Of a DNA stretch of 64,000 bases, positions 9,520 through 18,122 are shown in pieces; positions within the stretch are counted from its first letter, which is position 1, and each line of letters opens with the position of its first letter. A model generated the notes under the pieces. That model had not been told where the DNA came from, ran no database searches, and saw only the letters and a program-made list of their open reading frames with translations. Origin of the DNA: an uncultured Fidelibacterota bacterium (GTDB lineage Bacteria; Fidelibacterota; Marinisomatia; Marinisomatales; Marinisomataceae); NCBI GenBank assembly GCA_902525615.1, contig CABZHT010000001.1, positions 114,813 through 178,812 on the forward strand, in the 5' to 3' direction. Both the position numbers and the translations under genes were made by a program.

Positions 9520-10808
9520 TATGGCTCCAATCTTCCCATTGTTCTTGGAAAAGGAATTGTTTGTCTTACATGATCTATTCCACATATCCATGAAACTGTT
9601 CTTTCAAGCCCCAATCCAAATCCAGAATGAGTAACTGAACCATATTTTCTTAAATCTAAATACCACTTAAATGCGCTTATAGGCAGTCCATGATTTTCTA
9701 TTCTCTCAACCAAAGTGTCGTGATCATCTTCTCTTTGTCCCCCACCAACTATTTCACCGTAACCTTCTGGAGCAATAACATCTACCCCTAAAGCAAGTTT
9801 GTCAGAATCATCTCTTTTCATATAAAAAGCTTTAGTTTCATGAGGCCAGCTATGTATCATCACAGGGCTATCAAACTTTGAGGCAATCAATTCTTCATCC
9901 GGTGCTCCAAAATCACTACCGTACTTAAATTTTTGACCATTATCATGTAAGAGCTTAACAGCTTCATCATAGGTTATTCGAGGAAATGGAGATTTTACTT
10001 TCTCGAGCAATGTAATATCTCTTTCCAAAATTTTTAACTCTTCTTTACAATTTTTAATACTTTGAGAAACGATATGAACAATAAATTCCTCAATCAAATC
10101 CATATTATCTTTTAAATCATAAAATGCCATCTCTGGTTCTACCATCCAAAATTCTGTTAAATGTTTTCTCGTTTTTGATTTTTCAGCCCTAAAACATGGA
10201 CCAAAACAATATGATTTTCCAAAGGCCATTGCCCCAGCTTCCTGATATAGCTGTCCACTTTGAGTTAAATAAGCTGATCTATTAAAATATTCAGTTTCAA
10301 ATAATGTAGTAGTGCCTTCAACAGCATTTCCAGTAAACATAGGTGAGTCTATTAACACAAAATCTCTTGTATCAAAAAAATCTCTAATTGATTTAATTAC
10401 ATTTTGACGAACTTTCATTATAGCGTACTGTTTCTTTGATCGTAACCAAAGATGTCTATTATCCATTAAAAAGCTTACTCCGTGCTCTTTCAAAGCAATC
10501 GGATATTCTTCAGCAATATGAATTACATCCATATCTTTTACGAGAATCTCAACTCCCAAATCAGAACGAGAATCCTCTTGAACAATTCCTGTCACAGTAA
10601 CAGATGATTCTTGAGTAAGAGCGGATTCAAGTTCAAAAACATCAGTTGAAACATCATTGCTTGTAACAACGCATTGGACAAAACCTGTACCGTCTCTAAC
10701 GATTGCAAACCAAATTTTTCCAACGGATCTGAGATTGTAAATCCATCCATTTAGCTGAACTTCTTTTCCTATAAAATCTTTTAATTTATTTATTGATATA
10801 TTTTTCAT
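9519..10808 (-). CDS. asnS: Asparaginyl-tRNA synthetase
   Basis: A class IIb aminoacyl-tRNA synthetase that charges tRNA-Asn. An N-terminal OB-fold ('GKEVQLNGWIYNLRS') binds the anticodon, and the catalytic domain carries the class II motifs, including 'CFRAEKSKTRKHLTEFWMVEPEMAF' split around motif 2 and the C-terminal 'GLGLERTV' of motif 3. The protein ends soon after 'IPFPRTMGRLEP', as is usual. The ORF track starts at 10820 inside lptE; the ATG at 10808 gives 'MKNISINKLKDF' and a family-like N-terminus, so I prefer it. A dedicated AsnRS means this organism need not rely on the Asp-tRNA amidation route for asparagine. Confidence 0.95.
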   Translation of the reverse strand: MKNISINKLKDFIGKEVQLNGWIYNLRSVGKIWFAIVRDGTGFVQCVVTSNDVSTDVFELESALTQESSVTVTGIVQEDSRSDLGVEILVKDMDVIHIAEEYPIALKEHGVSFLMDNRHLWLRSKKQYAIMKVRQNVIKSIRDFFDTRDFVLIDSPMFTGNAVEGTTTLFETEYFNRSAYLTQSGQLYQEAGAMAFGKSYCFGPCFRAEKSKTRKHLTEFWMVEPEMAFYDLKDNMDLIEEFIVHIVSQSIKNCKEELKILERDITLLEKVKSPFPRITYDEAVKLLHDNGQKFKYGSDFGAPDEELIASKFDSPVMIHSWPHETKAFYMKRDDSDKLALGVDVIAPEGYGEIVGGGQREDDHDTLVERIENHGLPISAFKWYLDLRKYGSVTHSGFGLGLERTVSWICGIDHVRQTIPFPRTMGRLEP

Positions 10809-10813
10809 TTTCT

Positions 10814-11389
10814 TTACCATGTAGAAAGGATTGAATTTACAACATCTGATGCAATTTTGTTAATGGCAATATTAATTGCCAACTCTCTTGAATCTCCAAA
10901 TTCATCATCATCATTTTCATCAAGAATTCCATCGTTATCATTATCTATTCCGTCCGAAGAAGGATTATTATTTATACTATAATTTCCGAAACCTGTAAAA
11001 GTTTTTTCAATTAAATTTTTTTCATTTTCATTATCAACCCATAAAATTTTTATAGAAATTGAAAATCGATACTCATCTACCTGCTCGTTACTATCAAAAG
11101 TAAAAGGTCCATCAGTAGCACTGGTTATTACTCCCAGAATAGTACTATCACTATTACTATTATCTGTAATTTTTAAAATATTTTGAATAGCAATTTCTTG
11201 CGTTATTTTTGAAGTTAAATTTTCAGAAATCTCGAATTCCGCAGTATCATTTTCAATTAATGGTATATAAACGTTATTGATATTGGCTGGAATTGATCCT
11301 GCCATAGAATAATAACTACATCCAACAATCAGGAAAATTGATATAGAATTAACTATCTTTTTTAATTTTCTTTTCAATATCAAAATCAT
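10814..11389 (-). CDS. lptE: LptE-like outer-membrane LPS-assembly lipoprotein
   Basis: The likely LptE partner of the LptD translocon, which inserts LPS into the outer leaflet. The N-terminus is a basic and hydrophobic signal ending 'IVGCSYY' (lipobox Cys near residue 24), followed by 'IPANINNVYIPLIEND', the conserved opening of Bacteroidota LptE. Unusually, an acidic stretch 'DGIDNDNDGILDENDDDE' sits at about residues 144-161, resembling thrombospondin type 3 calcium-binding repeats. The start is uncertain: the track ATG lies 41 nt inside the upstream regulator, and a TTG at 11377 would give a more standard signal peptide. A neighbouring AAA+/Fis regulator is a common arrangement in this phylum group. 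Confidence 0.78.
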   Translation of the reverse strand: MILILKRKLKKIVNSISIFLIVGCSYYSMAGSIPANINNVYIPLIENDTAEFEISENLTSKITQEIAIQNILKITDNSNSDSTILGVITSATDGPFTFDSNEQVDEYRFSISIKILWVDNENEKNLIEKTFTGFGNYSINNNPSSDGIDNDNDGILDENDDDEFGDSRELAINIAINKIASDVVNSILSTW

Positions 11390-12551
11390 TTATTTTTCTA
11401 TAAAGAGTTCTTTCACTCATACCAAGTGATTTAGCTGCGGCTCTTCTATTATTATTAAAATGCTCTAAAGTTCTTATAATCATTTCTTTTTCAAGATCCT
11501 TAGTATTAAAAGCTCCAATCATCTTACCTTTAATTAGATTTTCATTCTCATCAAATATTTCATTATCCTGAATTTCTGAACCAAATGATTGATCAATGCT
11601 TCTCGATGAATTTAATTCAGAAAAACTAGATTCTTTCATCATTAATTTTAAATCTTCAATGTCTTGTCTTAAGAAAAGTAGTTGACGTAGAATTAGTTCT
11701 CTTTCTGCTTGATCAGGATCTCTGTTTACAACTAAAGGTAGAGAGGTATTATTTTCCATAGGCTCAATTTTATCTCCAATCAACTGAGTAGCAACCATAT
11801 CTGCAGTAATTCTTTCACCTTTCTGCAAAATTAAAATACTTTCTACAAAGTTTCTCAATTCTCTTACATTTCCTGGCCAATGATAGTCCTGCATTTCTTT
11901 AATTGATTCAGGCGTAAAGCCTTTATACTTAATATCATTTGTTCTGCTAAATTGTAATGCAAACCTATCCACTAGAAGCCTAATATCATTTGCTCTTTTC
12001 CTCAATGGTGGAATGTTGATTGTTACGGTTTTCAATCTATAATACAAATCTTGCCTAAACTTCCCTTCTTGGACTAGCTTTGCCAAATCCTTGTTCGTTG
12101 CAGCAATAACTCTTACATCTGTTTTCTTTGTTACAGAGTCACCTACTCTCATAAACTCACCTGATTCTAAGACTCGAAGAACTTTAACCTGAGTCTCCAA
12201 TGGCATATCACCAATTTCATCTAAAAAAATTGTACCCTTATTAGCTGTTTCAAAGTATCCTTTTCTGGAATCTGCAGCATCTGTATAAGCCCCTTTTTTA
12301 TGTCCAAAAAGCTCGCTTTCTATGATTCCTTCTGGAATAGCTCCACAATTAACAATTACAAGCTCGCTTGATACACGCTTACTGCCTAAATGCAATGCTT
12401 TGCTTACTAATTCTTTTCCAGTTCCTGATTCTCCATTAATTAAAACTGAAATATCTACATTTGCTACTTGGGCAACCATTTCTAAAACCTGATTAATAGC
12501 ATTGCTTTCTCCAATAATACCTGCTTTTTGTTTAATTAAATCTATATTCAT
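11349..12551 (-). CDS. Sigma54-type AAA+ regulator with Fis helix-turn-helix
   Basis: A 400-residue NtrC-family regulator without an N-terminal sensory domain. The AAA+ core starts at once: Walker A 'GESGTGKE', the loop-1 region 'GAYTDA' in place of the usual GAFTGA that touches sigma54, Walker B 'GTIFLDEIGDM', and a C-terminal Fis-type helix-turn-helix ('RRAAAKSLGMSERTLYRKI'). With no receiver or PAS domain it may be controlled by its own level or by a partner. A GGAG Shine-Dalgarno precedes the ATG. No rpoN or sensor kinase is in view, and its targets are unknown; adjacent lptE hints at an envelope role. Confidence 0.85.
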   Translation of the reverse strand: MNIDLIKQKAGIIGESNAINQVLEMVAQVANVDISVLINGESGTGKELVSKALHLGSKRVSSELVIVNCGAIPEGIIESELFGHKKGAYTDAADSRKGYFETANKGTIFLDEIGDMPLETQVKVLRVLESGEFMRVGDSVTKKTDVRVIAATNKDLAKLVQEGKFRQDLYYRLKTVTINIPPLRKRANDIRLLVDRFALQFSRTNDIKYKGFTPESIKEMQDYHWPGNVRELRNFVESILILQKGERITADMVATQLIGDKIEPMENNTSLPLVVNRDPDQAERELILRQLLFLRQDIEDLKLMMKESSFSELNSSRSIDQSFGSEIQDNEIFDENENLIKGKMIGAFNTKDLEKEMIIRTLEHFNNNRRAAAKSLGMSERTLYRKINDFDIEKKIKKDS

Positions 12552-12565
12552 AATATCTCCGTTGA

Positions 12566-14560
12566 TTATAACTTAATTTCTTTTTCTAGTTTGTTCATTT
12601 CATCTCTTAGCTTGGCTGCTTTTTCAAATTCTAAATTTTCAGCTGCATCAAGCATCTCTTCTCTGATCATTTCTACAACAATTTTTTTATCCTCCAGTAA
12701 AAACTTGTCCGTCGCAACATCTCTTTTAACTTCAATTTCACTATCTCTGTAAGATTCAGCGACTCTAGTTGATTGCATAATTTCCTCAACTGATTTTTTA
12801 ACAGTTTTTGGAGTAATGTTGTTTTCTTTATTGTATTTCATTTGAATTTTTCTTCTTCGATCAGTTTCATCAATCAAATACTTCATCGAATCCGTTATTT
12901 TATCAGCGTACAAAATTACTTTACCTTGCTCATGTCGAGCTGCCCTTCCTGCTGTTTGAACCAATGAACTTTTAGATCTAAGAAATCCTTCCTTATCAGC
13001 ATCTAAAATTGCAACTAAAGATACTTCAGGAAGATCTAAACCTTCTCTTAATAGATTGATTCCAACTAAAACATCAAAATCACCTAATCTTAAATCTCTT
13101 AAAATTTTAACTCTTTCAATGGTTTTTACTTCTGAGTGAAGATATCGAACTCTTAAACCAACAGAACTTAAATACTCAGATAAATCTTCAGCCATTTTCT
13201 TGGTTAATGTAGTAACTAAACATCGTTCATCTTTTGATGATCTAATCTTTATCTCTGAAATAAGATCATCAATTTGACCAGCAGATGTTCTTATGGTTAA
13301 CTCAGGATCTACCAGTCCAGTAGGTCTATTAATTAATTCAGTGACTGCTCCCTGCGACAATTCTAGTTCTCTATGTGACGGAGTTGCTGATGCATAAATA
13401 ACTTGATTTTGAAGTGTTGAAAATTCACCTGATTTTAGTGGTCTATTATCATATGCTGAGGGTAATCTAAACCCATAATCAATCAAATTATCTTTACGCT
13501 TTCTATCTCCACCATACATAGCCTGGATTTGAGGTAAAGTAACATGAGACTCATCAATTACAGTTAAAAAGTCTTCAGGGAAAAAATCAATTAATGTAAA
13601 AGGTCTTTCACCTTCTTTTCTGCCATCGAAATATCTTGAATAATTTTCAATGCCAGAACAATACCCAATCTCTTGAATCATTTCAATATCAAAATTGGTT
13701 CTTTGACTAATTCTTTGTTCTTCTAAAAACTTTTCGTTTTCATTAAAGAACTTAGTCCTCTCAATCAAGTCTCTTTTTATCTCTTTAATAACCGAATCAT
13801 TTTTATCTTTATCAGAAATGAAATGTCTTGCTGGATATAGATAAAATTCATCATGTTCAGAATGTTCTTCTCCTGTTAAAGGGTCAAATGAAACTATTGA
13901 TTGAATAATATTGTCAAAAATATCAACTCTGATAGCCTTATCCTCATACGCTGGAAAGATTTCAAAAATATCTCCTAAAATTCTAAAATTACATCTCTCT
14001 AAAACTTGATCATTTCTTTGATAATAAATATCGACAAGGTATTCAGTTAAGCTAGACCTGCTAATAGAATCATCAAGCTTTAAATGAACCACTTGCTTCT
14101 TCCATTCTTTTGGATTACCTAAACCATATATACATGAAACAGAGCTGACGACAATGACATCTTTCCTTTGAAGTAAAGAGCTGGTTGCTTTTAATCTTAA
14201 ACGATCTATTTCTTCATTCATTGAAAAGTCTTTTTCTATAAATGTATCAGTTACTGGCATATATGATTCAGGCTGATAATAATCGTAATAGCTAATAAAG
14301 TATTCAACAGCATTATTTGGAAATAAGTTTTTGAATTCTCCGTAAAGCTGAGCTGCTAAAGTTTTATTATGAGAAATAACTAAAGTCGGCTTTTGAACTT
14401 CCTCAATTACCTTTGCAATTGTATATGTTTTTCCTGAACCTGTTACACCAAGTAAAGTCTGATGAGAAGCATTTTCCTTCAATCCATCTGACAGTTCAGA
14501 TATAGCTGATGGCTGGTCTCCCGCTGGAGAAAATTTTGATTCTACTTTAAAGTCTGCCAT
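12566..14560 (-). CDS. uvrB: Excinuclease ABC subunit B
   Basis: The damage-verifying helicase-like subunit of UvrABC nucleotide excision repair. At 664 residues it has Walker A 'GVTGSGKT', the beta-hairpin 'SYYDYYQPESYMP' that probes damaged strands, DEAD-like 'VIDESH', helicase motifs to 'GINLLREGLDLPE', and a C-terminal UVR motif ('LEFEKAAKLRDEM') that contacts UvrA or UvrC. I start at the ATG at 14560 ('MADFKVESKF'); the track's TTG three codons earlier lacks a Shine-Dalgarno. It has its own upstream gap with a candidate promoter. A full-length repair protein fits life in sunlit water. Confidence 0.97.
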   Translation of the reverse strand: MADFKVESKFSPAGDQPSAISELSDGLKENASHQTLLGVTGSGKTYTIAKVIEEVQKPTLVISHNKTLAAQLYGEFKNLFPNNAVEYFISYYDYYQPESYMPVTDTFIEKDFSMNEEIDRLRLKATSSLLQRKDVIVVSSVSCIYGLGNPKEWKKQVVHLKLDDSISRSSLTEYLVDIYYQRNDQVLERCNFRILGDIFEIFPAYEDKAIRVDIFDNIIQSIVSFDPLTGEEHSEHDEFYLYPARHFISDKDKNDSVIKEIKRDLIERTKFFNENEKFLEEQRISQRTNFDIEMIQEIGYCSGIENYSRYFDGRKEGERPFTLIDFFPEDFLTVIDESHVTLPQIQAMYGGDRKRKDNLIDYGFRLPSAYDNRPLKSGEFSTLQNQVIYASATPSHRELELSQGAVTELINRPTGLVDPELTIRTSAGQIDDLISEIKIRSSKDERCLVTTLTKKMAEDLSEYLSSVGLRVRYLHSEVKTIERVKILRDLRLGDFDVLVGINLLREGLDLPEVSLVAILDADKEGFLRSKSSLVQTAGRAARHEQGKVILYADKITDSMKYLIDETDRRRKIQMKYNKENNITPKTVKKSVEEIMQSTRVAESYRDSEIEVKRDVATDKFLLEDKKIVVEMIREEMLDAAENLEFEKAAKLRDEMNKLEKEIKL

Positions 14561-14587
14561 AATGACCAATAATTTAAATATTATTAA

Positions 14588-14616
14588 CGATAAAGTAAAA
14601 TAATATGTATGACAAT
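14588..14616 (-). promoter_or_regulatory. Candidate uvrB promoter
   Basis: Read on the minus strand, TTGTCA is followed by a 17-nt AT-rich spacer and TATCGT, close to a sigma70 -35/-10 pair, in the only sizeable gap of this gene run. I see no obvious LexA-type palindrome. This is pattern matching only. Confidence 0.35.
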
Positions 14617-14628
14617 TATGTAGAAGTT

Positions 14629-15171
14629 TTATTTTATTTTAAGGAAAAATCTTAGATAATCAAGAAGACTAATAAATAGTAAAATAGCGGCAATGTTTAA
14701 TAACACAGGCGTAATATAATATATACTCTGAACCTTAAATGCAAAAATGCATAATGCAGCTCCTAAAAAACATACTCCTGTTTTGCCTAAAATATTGGAG
14801 CCATAAACTGTTTTTAATTTTGGTAAAAACCAAAGTGAAAATATTAAAATTGTTAATTGACGTAAAAAATAAAAAATCATAAACCAAGTTGAGATTAGAC
14901 CTTCTTGATTAAAAAGGATAATAAAAGCAAAGAGGGTAATTCCATCTGCTATCGGATCAAGTGTCTTGCCAAGCTCTGATTTTTGGTCAAGAATTCTAGC
15001 AGCAATTCCATCTAGAAAATCTGATAATAATGATACAAAGAGTATTATTAAGAAATACGATTGCATTCCATTCTTGTAAGTTATAATCATTGGAGCAATA
15101 AGAAAAAATCTCAGAATTGTAATTAGATTAGGGACAAGAAATATATCGCTAACTTTGAACAATTTACTCAT
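14629..15171 (-). CDS. pgsA: CDP-alcohol phosphatidyltransferase (PgsA-like)
   Basis: An integral membrane enzyme, probably CDP-diacylglycerol:glycerol-3-phosphate phosphatidyltransferase, which makes phosphatidylglycerol phosphate. The whole CDP-alcohol phosphotransferase motif D-x2-DG-x2-AR-x8-G-x3-D-x3-D is present as 'DFLDGIAARILDQKSELGKT' followed by 'LDPIAD'. The 180 residues and about five or six hydrophobic helices fit PgsA. An AGGAATTAT Shine-Dalgarno lies just before the ATG, and the gene overlaps waaA by 8 nt. Other CDP-alcohol transferases share the motif, so substrate identity is likely but not proven. Confidence 0.82.
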   Translation of the reverse strand: MSKLFKVSDIFLVPNLITILRFFLIAPMIITYKNGMQSYFLIILFVSLLSDFLDGIAARILDQKSELGKTLDPIADGITLFAFIILFNQEGLISTWFMIFYFLRQLTILIFSLWFLPKLKTVYGSNILGKTGVCFLGAALCIFAFKVQSIYYITPVLLNIAAILLFISLLDYLRFFLKIK

Positions 15172-16399
15172 ATAATTCCTTTAAAGTTTTTTCAGTGGAG
15201 CCAGAATTTTTAGTAACAAAAGATTTACAATTTTTTGATGAATTATTATAATTATTTTTATCTAAAAGCCAATTTATTTTATCAGTAAATATCTCATAGG
15301 AATCGATTGAAAAACCACCTGAAACATCTATTAAACCTTCAGCGTCAGATTTATTAGAATTCAGAAAATTAGAACCAAAAATAACTGGATTTGAAGCAGC
15401 TGCGGGCTCAATAATATTATGTATTCCCGATTTTGAAAAGCCTCCTCCAATATAGGCAATAGTACTTTGGGCGTATAATTTTGAAAGAAAACCTACTTTA
15501 TTTACAATAATATACTTTTCTTCAAATTTGTTAAAATTTTGATATTGATTTATTTTTTTGAATGAAAAATCATTATCCGCGATAACAGAACAATAGTAAT
15601 TCAAATAGGAATCAGTTACTTCATGAGGAACAATTATCACTTTTTCAAAATGATTAACTAATGGTGAATTAATAAACTTTTCAAAAATAATTTTATTGTC
15701 TTCATGCCACATACTTGCAAAAATCAATATATTACTTTCATCCTTTCTAGAAGAATAAAGTTTGTATTCAACATTTTCTAAATTATTTAATATTCTATCA
15801 TATCGAGGATTTCCAACTTTATAAATTTTATCATTTGAAATATTCATTTTTATTTGATGATAATCATTATCACTTACACAAAATATCTTATTAAACATTT
15901 TCAAAAATATGTTATATGATTTTCTATATCTTGCTGATGTTAAAACTGTTGTAATATTTAACTGATTTGCAGCAAATAAAAAACTTGGCCAAAAATCACT
16001 TGAAGTAAAGAATATTTTACTAGGTTTTACTATCCTTAAAACCCTAAATGATGAAAAAATAAAATCAAATGGTAAATAAATTTTAAGATCAATATTTCTA
16101 TCATTTACATTTTCAAATCCTGACGGTGAAAAAAAAGAGGTTATAATTCCTATACCTTGATCTCTTTTTTTTATTTGCTCAATCAATGTCTCAACTTGTT
16201 GATATTCTCCAAAAGATGCGCAATGAAACCAATAAATCTTTGAAAACTTGTTCGTTGGGAATGATTTGAGTGCTGAAAAAGAATTAAATCTCCCAATTAA
16301 TCCTCTTCTTACTTTTTTGTTAAAAATTGAAAAAATAATTGATAAAAGCAAAATTATTGGAAGAGCTACAAGGTTGTATAAAAATATTAGAACTATCAT
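15164..16399 (-). CDS. waaA: Kdo transferase (3-deoxy-D-manno-octulosonate transferase)
   Basis: Adds Kdo to the lipid A precursor at the inner membrane. The 411-residue protein has an N-terminal membrane anchor, then 'YWFHCASFGEYQQVETLI' and 'TSFFSPSGFE', both characteristic of WaaA/KdtA. The C-terminal half carries a GT-B nucleotide-sugar domain with 'YIGGGFSKSGIHNIIEPAA'. It overlaps the GT9 gene by 4 nt (ATGA) and is followed by pgsA, forming an envelope-lipid operon. The second domain is typical, though rather divergent in the middle. Confidence 0.92.
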   Translation of the reverse strand: MIVLIFLYNLVALPIILLLSIIFSIFNKKVRRGLIGRFNSFSALKSFPTNKFSKIYWFHCASFGEYQQVETLIEQIKKRDQGIGIITSFFSPSGFENVNDRNIDLKIYLPFDFIFSSFRVLRIVKPSKIFFTSSDFWPSFLFAANQLNITTVLTSARYRKSYNIFLKMFNKIFCVSDNDYHQIKMNISNDKIYKVGNPRYDRILNNLENVEYKLYSSRKDESNILIFASMWHEDNKIIFEKFINSPLVNHFEKVIIVPHEVTDSYLNYYCSVIADNDFSFKKINQYQNFNKFEEKYIIVNKVGFLSKLYAQSTIAYIGGGFSKSGIHNIIEPAAASNPVIFGSNFLNSNKSDAEGLIDVSGGFSIDSYEIFTDKINWLLDKNNYNNSSKNCKSFVTKNSGSTEKTLKELYE

Positions 16400-17397
16400 A
16401 ATGTTAGAGCCCTACTTACATTGCTATACACTTTTTCGCTGTCTATTGCAGTCATACAGTACTGTTCTTTTCTATAACAAGGTCTACTACCATTTTGTGA
16501 GCACGGTCTGCACCATAAATCTTTATTTTCAATGACTCTTGAGTCACTTAATGTAACTCTAGCACCTGTTTCTTTAGATGTAGGACCTAAAATCATTGTT
16601 ACTGGTGTCCCCATTGCTTCAGAAACATGTAAAAGACCAGTATCACTTCCTAAAGTATGCTTTGCATATTTAACTACACCCATTGCCATTCTTAAAGATG
16701 TTTTATCTTTTAAGTTTATGATTTTGTCATGTTTAATAATTTTATCACAAATAAAATCATTTGTAGATCCAAGAATAACAATTGTTGAATTAAAAGAACG
16801 AATTAACTTTTTTATTAAATTATTATAATTGTCAATCGACCATTGCTTTTGACTCCACGCAGCACCTGGGACAATAGCTATATAATTATTTCCAATGTTA
16901 TTTTCTCTTAAAAACTGTTTAGTTTTATGTTCCTCAAGTTGATCAATATACAAGTTTGTTTGAGGAAAAGTTTTATCTTGTCCTAATAAGGTATGATACA
17001 TTTTTATATGACTGAAACTTTCTTCAAAATAATTTTTATAACCGTAAAACAATAGGAATCTTCTTAATCTTGGTTTTTTTATCTTCTTAAATAAATTCTT
17101 TCTTAAAAAAAGTGATAAAACTCTTGTTCTAAAAACGCTATGGATATCAAAAATTATGTCATAATTATTACTCCTTAAAAATCTTCCCAATCGAAATAGC
17201 TCATTTAATCCTAATTTTTTATCAAAAGATATAAGTTTATCAATAATTGGATGTTTTTTTACAAGATCAGAGAATTCCTTCTTGATAAGAAAATGTATCT
17301 CACTATCAGGGTATTTTTGTTTTACTGATTCTAGAAATGATGTTGCAAGAACAATATCACCAATTGCACTCATTCTGATGACTAAAATCTTTTTCAT
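16396..17397 (-). CDS. Glycosyltransferase family 9 (heptosyltransferase-like)
   Basis: A GT-B fold enzyme of the ADP-heptose:LPS heptosyltransferase family, 333 residues. It begins 'ILVIRMSAIGDIVLAT', the usual GT9 start, and has 'VPGAAWSQKQW' and 'GSDTGLLHVSEAMGTP' in the donor-binding C-terminal half. It probably extends the LPS inner core after WaaA adds Kdo. Whether it transfers the first or second heptose, or another sugar, cannot be read from sequence. It is overlapped by tatC upstream (ATGA) and waaA downstream (ATGA), so all three are co-translated. Confidence 0.88.
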   Translation of the reverse strand: MKKILVIRMSAIGDIVLATSFLESVKQKYPDSEIHFLIKKEFSDLVKKHPIIDKLISFDKKLGLNELFRLGRFLRSNNYDIIFDIHSVFRTRVLSLFLRKNLFKKIKKPRLRRFLLFYGYKNYFEESFSHIKMYHTLLGQDKTFPQTNLYIDQLEEHKTKQFLRENNIGNNYIAIVPGAAWSQKQWSIDNYNNLIKKLIRSFNSTIVILGSTNDFICDKIIKHDKIINLKDKTSLRMAMGVVKYAKHTLGSDTGLLHVSEAMGTPVTMILGPTSKETGARVTLSDSRVIENKDLWCRPCSQNGSRPCYRKEQYCMTAIDSEKVYSNVSRALTL

Positions 17398-18122
17398 GTC
17401 TCATTATTAAAAAGTTTATTAGCAAACCAGGAGACGACTATACTTATCTCGTACAAGATTAACATTGGAATAGACATTATAATCAGACTAATTGGGTCTG
17501 GAGGCGTAATTATTGCAGAAAGAACAACTGTTATAGCAATAGCCTCTCTTCTGTATGTTTTTAAAAATTCTGGATTAATTAATCCAATTGAAGAAAATAA
17601 GAAAGATGCGACAGGCAATTCGAAAATTAATCCTGCTCCAATCATCAAAGATAATACAAAACTAAAATAATAATTTATTGAGAAATTGTTTTGGATATCT
17701 GCTGTTATCATTGATGCAAAAAAATCTAAAGAAAAAGGTAAGATTACCTTATAAGCAAAAACACCTCCCAAAATAAAACAAATAAATGCGGTAAGGATAA
17801 GCGGAATTAGTATCTTCTTTTCTTTATCATAAAGGCCTGGAGATAAAAATTTCCAAACTTGAACTGTTATAACTGGAAGAGATAAAATAATTCCTCCAAT
17901 GATAGCCAAGTTCCATTTTAAAAGAAACATACCTTGAATTGTTAAAACCTGAAGGTTTAAATCTGAATTAATTTGAGAAGCAGGTTTTATGAGGATATCT
18001 ACAAGAAAATTTGCAAAATTGAATGTTAAAACTGACATTAAAAGTATCGAACCTAGCGACTTTAAAATTCTCCATCTTAATTCTTCAAGATGATCTACTA
18101 TCGACATATCATTATTATTCAT
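17394..18122 (-). CDS. tatC: Twin-arginine translocase subunit TatC
   Basis: The core receptor of the Tat pathway, which exports folded proteins with twin-arginine signals. The N-terminal 'SIVDHLEELRWRI' is the signature cytoplasmic segment, followed by six predicted membrane helices and the conserved 'FELPVASFLFSSIG' region. I start at 18122, which has an AGGGAAAAA Shine-Dalgarno and gives 'MNNNDMSIVDHLEEL'; the track's longer version lies in meaB. Length is 242 residues. No tatA or tatB is in the window. It overlaps both meaB and the GT9 gene. Confidence 0.94.
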   Translation of the reverse strand: MNNNDMSIVDHLEELRWRILKSLGSILLMSVLTFNFANFLVDILIKPASQINSDLNLQVLTIQGMFLLKWNLAIIGGIILSLPVITVQVWKFLSPGLYDKEKKILIPLILTAFICFILGGVFAYKVILPFSLDFFASMITADIQNNFSINYYFSFVLSLMIGAGLIFELPVASFLFSSIGLINPEFLKTYRREAIAITVVLSAIITPPDPISLIIMSIPMLILYEISIVVSWFANKLFNNET

